Source of the DNA: Saccharospirillum impatiens DSM 12546
Lineage (GTDB): Bacteria; Pseudomonadota; Gammaproteobacteria; Pseudomonadales; Natronospirillaceae
Direction of reading: 5' to 3'
DNA length: 64,000 nucleotides
Assembly (NCBI RefSeq): GCF_000423605.1
Contig: NZ_AUIH01000004.1
Coordinates: forward strand, 62,001 to 126,000
Positions within the stretch are counted from its first letter, which is position 1. Every line of letters begins with the position of its first letter. Under the pieces are notes generated by a model. The model did no database searches. It had not been told where the DNA came from and saw only the letters and a program-made list of their open reading frames with translations. Shown here piece after piece: positions 9,412 through 18,665 of this stretch. A program made the translations under genes and the position numbers.

Positions 9412-12400
9412 ATGCTCAGCATCATCCATGCAGCGCTGAACCGGGTTCGGACCGTTCTGCTGTTTTTTGCCCTGATTTTCATTGCCGGGCTGGTCGCGTT
9501 ACAAACCATTCCGAAAGAAGCTCAGCCCGACGTGACCATCCCTTATGTCTACGTCGGCACAGGCCTGGAAGGTATTTCTCCGGAAGACGCCGACCGATTG
9601 CTGGTCAGACCCCTGGAGCAAGAGCTTCAGGGCCTGGAAGGCATGAAAGAACTGGTCAGCACTGCCAGTGAAGGCCGCGCTACCCTGACCCTGGAATTCG
9701 ACATAGGCGTCGATATCGATGAAGCCCTCACCGATGTACGCGACCGCGTCGACAAGGCGAAAAACAACCTGCCCGGTGAAGCCGACGAGCCCTCGGTTCA
9801 GGAGATCAACCTGTCCCTGTTTCCCGTCATCAATGTGTCTCTGTCCGGCGATGTTGATGAGCGCATTCTGTTTACGGTCGCGGAAGATCTGAAAGACCGG
9901 ATCGAAGCGGTTCGTGGGGTGCTGGAATCGCCCATCAGCGGTAAACGTGAAGAAGTGGCGGAAATCATCATCGACCCGGCGCTTATGGCCAGCTACAACA
10001 TCTCTCACGGGGAGCTGGCTCAACTGGTCAGCCGCAACAACCAGCTTATTGCCGCCGGAAACCTCGATACAGGTGCCGGTCGTTTTTCCGTGAAAGTTCC
10101 AGGTCTGATAGAGACCGAAGAGGACATTCTGAACCTGCCGGTCAAGGTAGACGGTGACACCGTCGTGCGTTTTCGCGACATCGCCGTTGGTCAGCGCACC
10201 TATAAGGACGCTGACAATATTTCTCGGGTAAACGGTCAACCGGCCGTAACACTGGAAGTAACCAAGCGTGCCGGCGAAAACATCATTGAGACCATTGCTC
10301 AGGTCAAGTCAGTTATTGATGAGGTTCGGCCAAACTGGCCAGAAGGCATTCAGGTCAACTATACCCAGGATCAGTCAGTAATGATCATTCAGCAGTTGGA
10401 TGATCTGTTCAACTCGGTTCTACTGGCCACCTTGCTGGTATTTGTGGTGATCGTCTGGGCTCTGGGCGTACGCAGCGCAATCCTGGTTGGCCTGGCGATT
10501 CCGTCAAGCTTCCTGGCCGCCATTCTCGTGCTGAATATGCTGGGCATCACGCTGAACATTGTAGTGCTGTTCGCATTAATCCTCAGTGTCGGCATGCTGG
10601 TCGATGGCGCCATTGTCGTCACCGAGTACGCCGACCGGCGCATGTCAGAGGGCGCCAACCGCCGCAGTGCCTACCGTGAAGCCGCTACCCGCATGGCGTG
10701 GCCGATTACAGCCTCAACCGCCACCACCCTGGCGGTGTTCATGCCATTGTTGTTCTGGCCGGGTATTGCAGGCGAGTTCATGGGCTACCTGCCCAAAACC
10801 GTCCTGATCACGCTGACCGCGTCACTGGTTATGGCGCTGATCGCGGTTCCAGCCTTTGGCACCTTATTTGGCAAACCAGCCCGAGTCTCGGAAAGCAAGC
10901 GACTGGCCATGGATGCCATTGACCATGGCAAACTGGATGACATACGAGGGGGCCTGGGCGTCTACATTCGATTCCTGAAACCCTTGCTGGTTCGGCCCTG
11001 GCTGGCTCTGGTGCTCATTGGCATTATTATCGCCGTGATCGTCACCCTGTTCTCGGCACGCTCGACCAATGTCGAATTCTTCCCTGAAGTTGATTCGGAC
11101 TTCGGCAGCCTGGTCGTTCGGGCCCGAGGCAACCTGTCGCTGCAGGAACGCAATGCGCTGGTACGACAGGTGGAAGAGCGGCTGGTTGAGCAGGATGCCA
11201 TCAAGACGGTGACGTCCAAGGTCACCGCTATTCCCCTTCGCGATTATCCGGAAGACGCCATCGGCGTGCTGATGCTGGAGTTCGTTGACTGGACCCTGCG
11301 GCCGGGATCCGACACCGTGATGAACCAGGCGGTTAACGTCGCTTCAGACATCCCCGGTATTTTGGTAGAGGCCCAGCAGGCGCAGATGGGGCCAACCACA
11401 GGCATCGACATTCAACTGCAATTCTTCTCCGACAACATGGAAGCCCTGTACGCTACTGTTGAACAGGTTGTCGGTCAGATTCGGCAGTATGACCAGATCC
11501 AGGACGTCAGTGATAACCGCCCACTGCCCGGTCTTGAATGGCTGGTGCAAGTCGACCGGGAGCAAGCCAGCCGCTTTGGCGTGGACCTGGGTACTGTCGG
11601 ATCGTCCATCCAGATGATCACCAATGGCCTGAATGTCGGCAGTTATCGCCCCAACGATGCAGATGACGAACTCGATATTCGTATTCGCTACCCCTTCGAC
11701 GGTCGCGAACTGGATCAGATCGACCGGCTGACAGTCACGTCCCGAGGCGAACAGGTGCCCATTAGCAACTTTATAGAGCGCTCGGCGCAAAACAAACAAG
11801 GTGACATTTTCCGAACCGACGGCAAGCTGACCCTTAGTGTAGAAGCCAATGTCAACCCGGGCGAACGGGTTGACCTCACTATCGCCGCCATTGAGGAACA
11901 GCTGGAGGCTGCTTACGCCTCGGGCGAACTGCCGTCTGTGGTGTCTTACCGGTTCGTCGGCGACCAGCAGGAACAGGCGGAAACGATGGCGTTCCTGGGT
12001 AAAGCGTTTGGGGTCGCGATCTTCATTATGGTCATCATCCTGGTCACTCAGTTCAACAGCTTTCTGCAAACCGGGTTGATTCTAACGGCAATCGTATTAT
12101 CAACAGTTGGGGTGATGGTGGGCATCATCATCACCGGTGCCAGCTTCGGCATTGTGATGAGCGGGGTGGGTATCATTGCGCTGGCCGGCATAGTGGTGAA
12201 CAACAACATCGTATTGATTGACACTTACAATATGATCCGCTCTCAGGGCGTACCGCCGATCGATGCAGCGCTGACAACCTGTGCGCAGCGCTTACGGCCG
12301 GTTTTGCTGACGACCATCACCACCATTCTCGGGCTTCTGCCGATGGTGTACCAGCTCACCATCGACCTGTTCGACCGCCAATGGTCGATCGGTGCACCTT

Positions 12401-12591
12401 CTTCACAGTGGTGGACACAGCTGTCAACGACCATTGCCGGGGGGCTGATTTTTGCTACCCTGTTAACGTTGATTTTCACCCCTGCCATGCTGATTCTGAT
12501 CGAACAAGCTAGAACCCTGGGCGGTAACCTGAAACGGCGCCTGTCGCGGCCATCGAAACGCAAAGCGCGACTGAGCGAATCAGACGCCTGA
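9412..12591 (+). CDS. RND efflux transporter permease subunit (AcrB/HAE1-like superfamily)
   Basis: Inner-membrane proton-driven pump of 1059 residues with the duplicated RND layout: TM1 near 13-32, a large periplasmic loop, TM2-6 at about 335-480, TM7 near 530, a second loop, and TM8-12 to about 1030. The TM4 motif reads GMLVDGAIVVTEY, with one Asp where AcrB has two, as in CzcA and several marine HAE1-like pumps. The TM10 segment is GIVVNNNIVLIDT. It is co-transcribed with the adaptor, and a strong terminator follows. Drug, solute or metal specificity is not determinable here. Confidence 0.92.
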   Translation: MLSIIHAALNRVRTVLLFFALIFIAGLVALQTIPKEAQPDVTIPYVYVGTGLEGISPEDADRLLVRPLEQELQGLEGMKELVSTASEGRATLTLEFDIGVDIDEALTDVRDRVDKAKNNLPGEADEPSVQEINLSLFPVINVSLSGDVDERILFTVAEDLKDRIEAVRGVLESPISGKREEVAEIIIDPALMASYNISHGELAQLVSRNNQLIAAGNLDTGAGRFSVKVPGLIETEEDILNLPVKVDGDTVVRFRDIAVGQRTYKDADNISRVNGQPAVTLEVTKRAGENIIETIAQVKSVIDEVRPNWPEGIQVNYTQDQSVMIIQQLDDLFNSVLLATLLVFVVIVWALGVRSAILVGLAIPSSFLAAILVLNMLGITLNIVVLFALILSVGMLVDGAIVVTEYADRRMSEGANRRSAYREAATRMAWPITASTATTLAVFMPLLFWPGIAGEFMGYLPKTVLITLTASLVMALIAVPAFGTLFGKPARVSESKRLAMDAIDHGKLDDIRGGLGVYIRFLKPLLVRPWLALVLIGIIIAVIVTLFSARSTNVEFFPEVDSDFGSLVVRARGNLSLQERNALVRQVEERLVEQDAIKTVTSKVTAIPLRDYPEDAIGVLMLEFVDWTLRPGSDTVMNQAVNVASDIPGILVEAQQAQMGPTTGIDIQLQFFSDNMEALYATVEQVVGQIRQYDQIQDVSDNRPLPGLEWLVQVDREQASRFGVDLGTVGSSIQMITNGLNVGSYRPNDADDELDIRIRYPFDGRELDQIDRLTVTSRGEQVPISNFIERSAQNKQGDIFRTDGKLTLSVEANVNPGERVDLTIAAIEEQLEAAYASGELPSVVSYRFVGDQQEQAETMAFLGKAFGVAIFIMVIILVTQFNSFLQTGLILTAIVLSTVGVMVGIIITGASFGIVMSGVGIIALAGIVVNNNIVLIDTYNMIRSQGVPPIDAALTTCAQRLRPVLLTTITTILGLLPMVYQLTIDLFDRQWSIGAPSSQWWTQLSTTIAGGLIFATLLTLIFTPAMLILIEQARTLGGNLKRRLSRPSKRKARLSESDA

Positions 12592-12606
12592 TGCATTCAC
12601 CACAAG

Positions 12607-12631
12607 AACCCCGGCACATGCCGGGGTTTTT
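12607..12631 (+). terminator. Rho-independent terminator of the RND operon
   Basis: The stem AACCCCGGCA/TGCCGGGGTT with a 2-nt apex is followed by TTTTTAT, 16 bp past the RND stop codon. It is a strong intrinsic terminator on the plus strand. Confidence 0.88.
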
Positions 12632-12878
12632 ATATTGAACGCATTTGAGTTCGCGACAACCTAAGTATCGGTTGTTGGGTTCGCCTTCCCGTCACCCGGG
12701 AAAGACTCCCGACTGCATTAAAAACTGTGCACTGAAACCCAGGTTGCCCCGGACCAAAACCGCCCCCCTTTACACTCCATGCCTTGCGTTACCCGTGCGT
12801 TTGGTTAGCCTTTGGTAAGGCGGCTTTCCTTTCCGCAGACGCTCCCTCGTCCTGTCCACTGCAAAGGCTTTCTATAGC

Positions 12879-14804
12879 ATGCGAAACCGGTTTAGTTGCT
12901 CCCTGATCGTCGGGTTGTGTCTGGCGCCCTGGGTGGCAGTCAACGCCCAAACAAATGACGTCAATGCCATGGCTTATGCATCCTGGCTAAGCAGCATTGA
13001 GGAAAACGCATTCTCGTTTGCCCAGTTGCAACAACAGCAGGGACACCCGCTTTACCCTCACCTGGCGACTCACTGGGTCGAACACAATCTTGAACAAACC
13101 GATGCTGCATGGTTTCAGGGGTTCCTGACAGAACCCGAGCATCAACCAGCGGCCTGGACGACGCGTCGTCCCTGGTTGAATGAACTGGCCCGCCGGGAAG
13201 CCTGGTCACCCTATCTGAACACACTGGCAGCGAGTGGTGAAACTGGCTCTAATTGCCAGCCCTGGCGCGCGCGCGAAGCATTGGGAGACAGAGTCCCGGT
13301 CGCTGAAATCAGGACAGCCTGGCTTGTGGGCTACGGCCTTGCCGATGCATGCAGTCCCTTTCTTGACCGACTGCCCGAGCTCGATGATTTCAACGAGCTG
13401 GTCTGGCAACGCCAACTGCTGGCCTTTGCGGCACGCAGCGGCAATCTGATTGGCTACCTGAACACACGGTACACCGAGCCGGAATGGCAAGCTCGTGGCG
13501 ACTGGCTGGTAGAGGTCTACAATGACCCGACGCGCATTGCCTCCCAGCTTTACCACCCGGAAAAAGCCTGGCATCGGGACCTGGCGCTGGCAGCGGTAGA
13601 CCGAATGGCCTACCTGAATCCCGAAAACACCTCAAACCTCTGGGTTGACCTGATACGCAGCACCCCATCTTTCTCCCAGGCACAGGTTCGGGACGTCTCC
13701 GAACACCTGGGCATCGCCATGGCAAAACTGGCTTTGCCCCAGGCAGATTACTGGCTGACCATTGCCGACCCGCGTCGCCAATCCAACGAGGTGCAGCACT
13801 GGCGTCTGCAACTGGCGCTGGCAAGGAGCGACTGGCAAGGGGTCCTGGATCTGCATCAGGCGTTGCCGGATTCCCTGAAGAACAGAGACCAATGGCAATA
13901 CTGGTCGGCTAAGGCGCTGTACCATACCGAAGAAAAAACAGCCGCCCGGTTGCGGTTCGAGACACTATCACAGCAACGCTCTTACTATGGGTTCCTGGCA
14001 GCCAGCCAGATAGGACGCCCTGCCGCCCTGAACCCCGCCAACAGCGTGCGCCTGGACGACATAGAAGATCAGCTGTCTGAAATGCCTGCCTTGCAGCGTG
14101 CCAGACTGTTGTTTTTAGCCGGAGACATTGAACGAGCGCAAATCGAATGGAACCTGGCCGTTAGGCCTATGGAGCCAGACCAGCACTTTGCTGCCGCGCA
14201 TCTGGCGGCTGAATGGCAATGGCACCACAAGGCATCGCAAACCGTCGGCTGGAGTGGCCGCTTTGACGAACTGGACCTGCGCTACCCCACGCCCTGGAAT
14301 GACCTTGTAACCCGGGTATCAGAACAGCATCAGGTACCGCCCTACTGGATCTATGGCGTTATACGACAGGAAAGTGGTTACATGACCCGGGCTGTATCAT
14401 CGGCCGGTGCCATGGGTCTTATGCAACTGATGCCCTATACCGCACAACATTTGTCAGACACCGATGGACTGGGTCTGACGGTGTCGTCGGACATTACGGA
14501 ACCGATCATCAATCTGGATCTGGGCACGCGGTATCTCGCTCGTATGATGGTCCGCTACGACAATCCGGTTTATGCCACAGCCGCTTACAATGCCGGGCCG
14601 TCACGGGTGGATCGATGGAAGGAGCGCTACCCCAGTGATCTCAGCATTTGGATTGAATCGATTCCATTTGATGAAACACGGGGCTATGTCAAATCGGTAC
14701 TGACCTACGCCCAGATATACGCAGACCGGGATCAGCAAGACTGGACACTGGCGCGGTGGTTGCAACCTGAGCAGCTCGCTGATCTTGGTAGTTCTGGACA
14801 CTAA
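12879..14804 (+). CDS. slt: Soluble lytic murein transglycosylase
   Basis: Periplasmic enzyme that cleaves the MurNAc-GlcNAc bond of peptidoglycan to 1,6-anhydro products. The protein has 641 residues, like Slt70, with a signal peptide ending near NAQT (about residue 24), a long alpha-superhelical U/L domain (about 25-470) and a C-terminal goose-lysozyme-type catalytic domain. The catalytic Glu498 lies in GVIRQESGY; the ES, GLMQLMP and AYNAGP motifs are all present. The start has no perfect ribosome-binding site, but the signal peptide begins there. It is a single gene with no sltR-like neighbour. Confidence 0.93.
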   Translation: MRNRFSCSLIVGLCLAPWVAVNAQTNDVNAMAYASWLSSIEENAFSFAQLQQQQGHPLYPHLATHWVEHNLEQTDAAWFQGFLTEPEHQPAAWTTRRPWLNELARREAWSPYLNTLAASGETGSNCQPWRAREALGDRVPVAEIRTAWLVGYGLADACSPFLDRLPELDDFNELVWQRQLLAFAARSGNLIGYLNTRYTEPEWQARGDWLVEVYNDPTRIASQLYHPEKAWHRDLALAAVDRMAYLNPENTSNLWVDLIRSTPSFSQAQVRDVSEHLGIAMAKLALPQADYWLTIADPRRQSNEVQHWRLQLALARSDWQGVLDLHQALPDSLKNRDQWQYWSAKALYHTEEKTAARLRFETLSQQRSYYGFLAASQIGRPAALNPANSVRLDDIEDQLSEMPALQRARLLFLAGDIERAQIEWNLAVRPMEPDQHFAAAHLAAEWQWHHKASQTVGWSGRFDELDLRYPTPWNDLVTRVSEQHQVPPYWIYGVIRQESGYMTRAVSSAGAMGLMQLMPYTAQHLSDTDGLGLTVSSDITEPIINLDLGTRYLARMMVRYDNPVYATAAYNAGPSRVDRWKERYPSDLSIWIESIPFDETRGYVKSVLTYAQIYADRDQQDWTLARWLQPEQLADLGSSGH

Positions 14805-14842
14805 CAGGCAGCTGACACTCCAAGAACTTCAGTTGCCTGTTA
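14802..14842 (+). terminator. Hairpin at the end of slt
   Basis: A 14-bp stem with one wobble pair (TAACAGGCA/TGCCTGTTA plus GCTGA/TCAGT) starts inside the slt stop codon. It lacks a U-tract, so it is either a weak terminator or an mRNA 3' stabiliser. Confidence 0.4.
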
Positions 14843-14933
14843 CCACCGGAATATGGGCGGTCCTTAAACATTGTTGACTGCTAAGCCATTGATTTTTCGA
14901 GGTAACGAATAATCAGATGTTTGGGTTATCGTG

Positions 14934-14964
14934 TGTTGAAAAAGACCGGAAGCCTTTTTCAACA
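14934..14964. terminator. Hairpin after the MOSC gene
   Basis: A perfect 11-bp stem TGTTGAAAAAG/CTTTTTCAACA with a 9-nt loop lies 6 bp beyond the stop of the minus-strand MOSC gene. The A/T run lies inside the stem, as in some bidirectional terminators, and could serve both convergent genes. Confidence 0.5.
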
Positions 14965-14969
14965 ACCGG

Positions 14970-15782
14970 CTACAGTGGAACCCAGCGGCCGGTGTCGCCC
15001 GGTCGCAGGCTGCGGACGCCTCGAGCAACGGCGTTGACCCCAAAGACTGTACGCCCATCAAAGCGACAGGCCGATTTCAGCTGGGCCGCCGTCGCTTTCT
15101 GGTATTGTCCGGACTCTGGGTCGATCGCCGGAATGTTGCAGCGCTCACAGACTTTAAGCAGCACCAGGGTACCCTCCTTGAAATGCCATTCGCCCAGGGC
15201 AAGCTCCTGATCCGGCGGCAACCCGTCCACCACTACATTGGGTCGGAAGCGACGCTGTTCGAGCTCTATACCGGTAGTATCAACGAGTTTGTCGATACTG
15301 GCCTGGTTGCACACCAGCAACGGATAACCATCGGCAAACCCCACACGCTCAGAGTCACTGGCCCTGGCATCTGACACGCGGCGCTCACTGGCATTACCCA
15401 GCCAGACCAGTCGCACCGGCATACCAAGCTCGACTGAAAACCATTCGGAAGCGTCGCGGTCTACCTCATAGCCGGTCAGCTCATCTTTCCAGACGGTGAC
15501 GGTTATTTCCGGGTACAACTGCAAAGACTGGGGTTCAGGCAACAATAACGTGCGTCCGCTGGGAGCGATTATTTGAATACGTCCATCGAGCTCGGTTAGG
15601 CGATACCGGGCCATCGACATCTGACTGCGCTGGGTTACAAAACGACCGCGCTCATCAACGAGCATCCAACGTCGGTCCCCCACGGGACCGCTGGCGTCAA
15701 ATTGAAGTGCTTCGACCCGAAGACCAGCCAATGATTTGACAGGATAAACCCATAGTTCCCTGACGGATACCTGATAAGACAT
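14970..15782 (-). CDS. MOSC domain protein (YcbX-like)
   Basis: A 270-residue protein with an N-terminal MOSC beta-barrel domain (VRELWVYPVKSLAG at about 7-20, GDRRWMLVDERGRFVTQR) and a C-terminal MOSC domain (about 120-270). The latter carries RRFRPNVVVDG and the conserved cysteine region VCERCNIPAIDPESG, then TVFGVNAVARG. MOSC proteins bind the molybdenum cofactor; relatives such as YcbX and mARC reduce N-hydroxylated compounds. Unlike full YcbX, there is no C-terminal 2Fe-2S ferredoxin domain, so it would need a separate electron donor. It may be co-transcribed with cheV, 48 bp upstream. Confidence 0.85.
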   Translation of the reverse strand: MSYQVSVRELWVYPVKSLAGLRVEALQFDASGPVGDRRWMLVDERGRFVTQRSQMSMARYRLTELDGRIQIIAPSGRTLLLPEPQSLQLYPEITVTVWKDELTGYEVDRDASEWFSVELGMPVRLVWLGNASERRVSDARASDSERVGFADGYPLLVCNQASIDKLVDTTGIELEQRRFRPNVVVDGLPPDQELALGEWHFKEGTLVLLKVCERCNIPAIDPESGQYQKATAAQLKSACRFDGRTVFGVNAVARGVRSLRPGDTGRWVPL

Positions 15783-15830
15783 GGACGCTGCTCCTGAACA
15801 CTGATTGGTTCTATTGGAGCAGAGACGGCC

Positions 15831-16763
15831 TCACTCTTCCAGCGCTTCAATGCGTTCTTTCACCAGATTGGCTAACTGCTCGGGATGAAATTTTGACAGA
15901 AAGGCGTCACAGCCGACTTTTTCGACCATGGCCTTGTTGAATTGCCCACTCAGGGAGGTGTGCAGTGCTATATAGAGATTTTTCAATTTTGGATCGCTGC
16001 GAATTTCAGTCGTCATCCGATAGCCGTCCATGCGGGGCATTTCCGCATCGGTTACCAGCATCAACAACCGTTTTTCCAGCGGTGTATCGGATTCATCGGC
16101 CAGACGCCGCAGCAAGGCCAACCCTTCGACCCCATCCATCGCCCGGTGAACAATCAAACCCAATGATTCAAACGTCGTCGATGCCTGAGTAAGCGCCGTA
16201 TGAGAATCATCGACCATGACGATCTCGCGACCCTGAGCTTTAGCGACAAAGGCTCCCTGCATAATTTCATCAGGCAATTTGGCATTCATAGGCGCAATTT
16301 CAGCCAGCACTTTTTCCACGTCGATGATTTCTACAATGCGGTCTTCATGGTGGGTAATGGCGGTTAGATAATGATGACGCCCCGCCCCTGACGGCGGCGG
16401 CAGAATTTCTTCCCAGTTCAGGTTTACTATGCGATCGATCTGACCGACCAGGAACGCCTGAACGGTACTGTTGTATTCAGTAACGATGATCGTCGAATCT
16501 TCCGTTTCCGGCGTGGCCCGCATACCGATCGCAAGACTCAGGTCCATAACCGGAATAGCGCGTCCGCGCAAATAGACCACGCCGATAACAGCACGATGAC
16601 GCTGGGGCATGCGCGTTACCCTGGGCAGTGCCATCACTTCCTGAACTTTGAACACGTTTATCGCGTAGGTTTGCTGTCCGTTCAAACGAAACATCAGGAT
16701 TTCAAGACGGTTTTGTCCGACCAGATTGGTGCGACTATCGACACTGCTGAGTACACCCGCCAT
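15831..16763 (-). CDS. cheV: Chemotaxis coupling protein CheV (CheW-REC)
   Basis: A 310-residue protein with a CheW-like domain (about 18-165; AINVFKVQEVM, YLRGRAIPVMDLS) fused to a response-regulator receiver domain (about 178-305). The receiver keeps the acidic pair in VMVDDS, the phospho-acceptor Asp in LVTDAEMPRMDGYRM, the Thr/Ser position in ALHTSLSG and the conserved Lys in FLSKFHPEQ. CheV couples chemoreceptors to CheA and is thought to act in adaptation or as a phosphate sink. There are no other chemotaxis genes in the window, so it is an orphan locus. Confidence 0.94.
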   Translation of the reverse strand: MAGVLSSVDSRTNLVGQNRLEILMFRLNGQQTYAINVFKVQEVMALPRVTRMPQRHRAVIGVVYLRGRAIPVMDLSLAIGMRATPETEDSTIIVTEYNSTVQAFLVGQIDRIVNLNWEEILPPPSGAGRHHYLTAITHHEDRIVEIIDVEKVLAEIAPMNAKLPDEIMQGAFVAKAQGREIVMVDDSHTALTQASTTFESLGLIVHRAMDGVEGLALLRRLADESDTPLEKRLLMLVTDAEMPRMDGYRMTTEIRSDPKLKNLYIALHTSLSGQFNKAMVEKVGCDAFLSKFHPEQLANLVKERIEALEE

Positions 16764-16841
16764 CTGACTCTCCCGGCTTAGTAAAAGGCTACTGCTCCTG
16801 TATCGGCTCAGTTTAGTAGAGCTGGAGCGAAAACACGATGA

Positions 16842-17420
16842 TTAACCACCGGCCGCTGCAGGCGCAAAGCCTGAGCACTGGCAGCTATTGGCGTCTACTT
16901 GCAATACCTGGCCCAACCGAGTCAACGGCAGCCAGTCGTCAACCAGGCTATTAGCCGTGGTACAGCGCAACCCATCGCTGTATGGCCCCAGATAACGAAT
17001 CTGCCCGTCTACACCTGTCAAAGCCAGCATAGGGCCCGGGGATTGGGGGAATGAACGGGTGTGTAATGGAACGGCGAGTGCTTCGGAGAGGAAATTATCC
17101 CCGGCCTGATAGCGATGGTAGCCTAGGGTGTCAGCCCGGGCACTGAGTTCGGCGGCGTGCCCGGCTGTAAAAAACCGACACAGACACCCACCCGGCATCA
17201 GATGAACCAATGCCGGGTGCTCTATGGGTTGCTGGTCCAGCCAATCCTGCCAGTCGGCACCCCAGTTAGCGACATTGGAAACCGACTCGCCAAACCAGCC
17301 AAGATAGTGCGCTCGAAATCCCAGCGTAACCGCTGCCAGAATCAACCCGGCAGCCACTAGCCCGCCTACCGACAACCACACCCGACTGTGGTGCCGTTCA
17401 CGCACACGCCCCGACATCAT
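16842..17420 (-). CDS. Membrane-anchored thioredoxin-fold-like protein (DUF6436-like)
   Basis: About 192 residues: one N-terminal membrane segment (about residues 14-33, VWLSVGGLVAAGLILAAVTLG) and a domain with paired cysteine motifs, CLCRFFT in the middle and CQCSGF near the C-terminus. The arrangement resembles what I recall of DUF6436 proteins, assigned with moderate confidence. The ATG at 17420 gives a clean anchor and an 8-bp gap to the upstream lipoprotein gene; a GTG at 17459 without ribosome-binding site would overlap that gene. A redox or metal role is suggested by the cysteines but not shown. Confidence 0.65.
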   Translation of the reverse strand: MMSGRVRERHHSRVWLSVGGLVAAGLILAAVTLGFRAHYLGWFGESVSNVANWGADWQDWLDQQPIEHPALVHLMPGGCLCRFFTAGHAAELSARADTLGYHRYQAGDNFLSEALAVPLHTRSFPQSPGPMLALTGVDGQIRYLGPYSDGLRCTTANSLVDDWLPLTRLGQVLQVDANSCQCSGFAPAAAGG

Positions 17421-17427
17421 CTCTGGT

Positions 17428-18132
17428 CTATCGACGGGTATCGCACCGCCCCCACTCACATTGCATCAATACATAGCTGCTGTCGCTGCAAACGGCGTCA
17501 TAGACTTCCAGCGGCCATTCATTACGCAGTATGGAAATCTGCGGCTGGTTACACCCTTGCGCCTGAAGTTTTTGTTCAACAACGAACAAAGATCGACCGT
17601 AGCGACGGTAACGGGCGTTAATAACCCGAGCCTGATCAACATCAGCCATTTGTTGTTTTTCATCATTTTGCAATGCTACCAGCGTTTCAAAATGATCGGA
17701 ATTACGACTCAGGTCGCGTTCACCATTCTGGAAAGCAGCCAGTTCCCTGGCACAATTGCGCTCCGGCCGGTCGTCCAGCCAGTTCGCGACTTGCTCACGG
17801 GCGTCCGCCTGAACCATTTCGATGACCTGCATCGACAGGTAAGCCCGCTGATCTTCTATCGGTGCTGTCTCCTGTTCCCAGTTTAATTGCAGCAAGCCAT
17901 AGTCGGCCGCACTGACAGCTGCACCATTGCGACGCCACCAGTCACGTTGCGTCTGGCTAGCCTGAGAGTCAAGCTGTGGGCTAAGCGATTGGCACTGGCT
18001 TGCCAGTTCACGCAGACTGGCATCGGTTGTCATCGCATAGTGAATCGCTTCACTGCGTGGGGTGGGCAGGCTGGCACAGCCTGCCAAAACAGTGGCAGCG
18101 ACGGCTACCAGGGTGCAGGTTCGAACGACCAT
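17428..18132 (-). CDS. Putative lipoprotein of unknown function
   Basis: A 234-residue protein with a type II signal peptide: hydrophobic stretch TLVAVAATVLAGC, with the lipobox LAGC at about residues 16-19, so Cys19 would be lipidated. The mature part is hydrophilic, rich in Gln and Asp, and probably helical in the middle. Several Cys residues near the C-terminus (GCNQPQ, VCSD, QCEWGRCD) could form disulfides in the periplasm. No family is recognised. It is followed after about 8 bp by the cysteine-motif membrane protein, so the two are likely co-transcribed. Confidence 0.75.
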   Translation of the reverse strand: MVVRTCTLVAVAATVLAGCASLPTPRSEAIHYAMTTDASLRELASQCQSLSPQLDSQASQTQRDWWRRNGAAVSAADYGLLQLNWEQETAPIEDQRAYLSMQVIEMVQADAREQVANWLDDRPERNCARELAAFQNGERDLSRNSDHFETLVALQNDEKQQMADVDQARVINARYRRYGRSLFVVEQKLQAQGCNQPQISILRNEWPLEVYDAVCSDSSYVLMQCEWGRCDTRR

Positions 18133-18277
18133 CTATAACTCCAAAACACTATGAATCAACACTGAGGGCGCGAGTATAACGCCCGGCATTGCCGACGTCT
18201 CGACTGAAGCAAGCGTCACGTTTAAAAAACAACGTTTAAACGGCATAAAAAGGGGTTATCTGTCTGATTTCCGCTGG

Positions 18278-18544
18278 TTAGGTAGGATGAGCCAGCGTCT
18301 TGAATTGTGCGAGGTAATGAAGTACATCATCAGCGGAAAATGGCCAGCCTACATCGTAGTCCGCACCCTCGAGTCTAATTACCGGAATGCGAATACCATA
18401 GCGCTCTATCAGGTCATCCTGACTGGCAATGTCCACTTTTTTCCAGGTCAGTTCTGGCTCCGTTAGTACGACGTCTTCTAGAACCGTTTCAGCGTATTCA
18501 CACAAATGGCATCCATCGGTCGTATACATCGTCAGGTTCAACAC
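18278..18544 (-). CDS. Glutaredoxin-like (DUF836) protein
   Basis: An 88-residue thioredoxin-fold protein with the redox motif CHLC in YTTDGCHLCEYAE near the N-terminus and the cis-Pro segment RIPVIRLEG. It has the length and layout of the DUF836 glutaredoxin-like family of small bacterial thiol proteins, which have no settled substrate. The GTG at 18544 is chosen because GGGAG lies 6 nt upstream and the fold begins there; an adjacent TTG at 18541 is equally possible, and the longer frame to 18595 adds a non-homologous tail. It stands alone between the lipoprotein gene and DUF5610. Confidence 0.82.
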   Translation of the reverse strand: MLNLTMYTTDGCHLCEYAETVLEDVVLTEPELTWKKVDIASQDDLIERYGIRIPVIRLEGADYDVGWPFSADDVLHYLAQFKTLAHPT

Positions 18545-18665
18545 ACTAAGCTCCCGCTCTGATTGAACCTTTATTGTAGAAGTGCACGCGACCAATACCA
18601 GTGAGAATGTCCGAATTATGTGATCCGATCAACCGGATTAATAAACACCGGTATCCACGGGCAGC

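Noticed and set aside
8371-9429. Minus-strand frame of about 352 codons opposite the RND adaptor gene
   Set aside because: Antisense shadow of a clear membrane fusion protein; no start signal.
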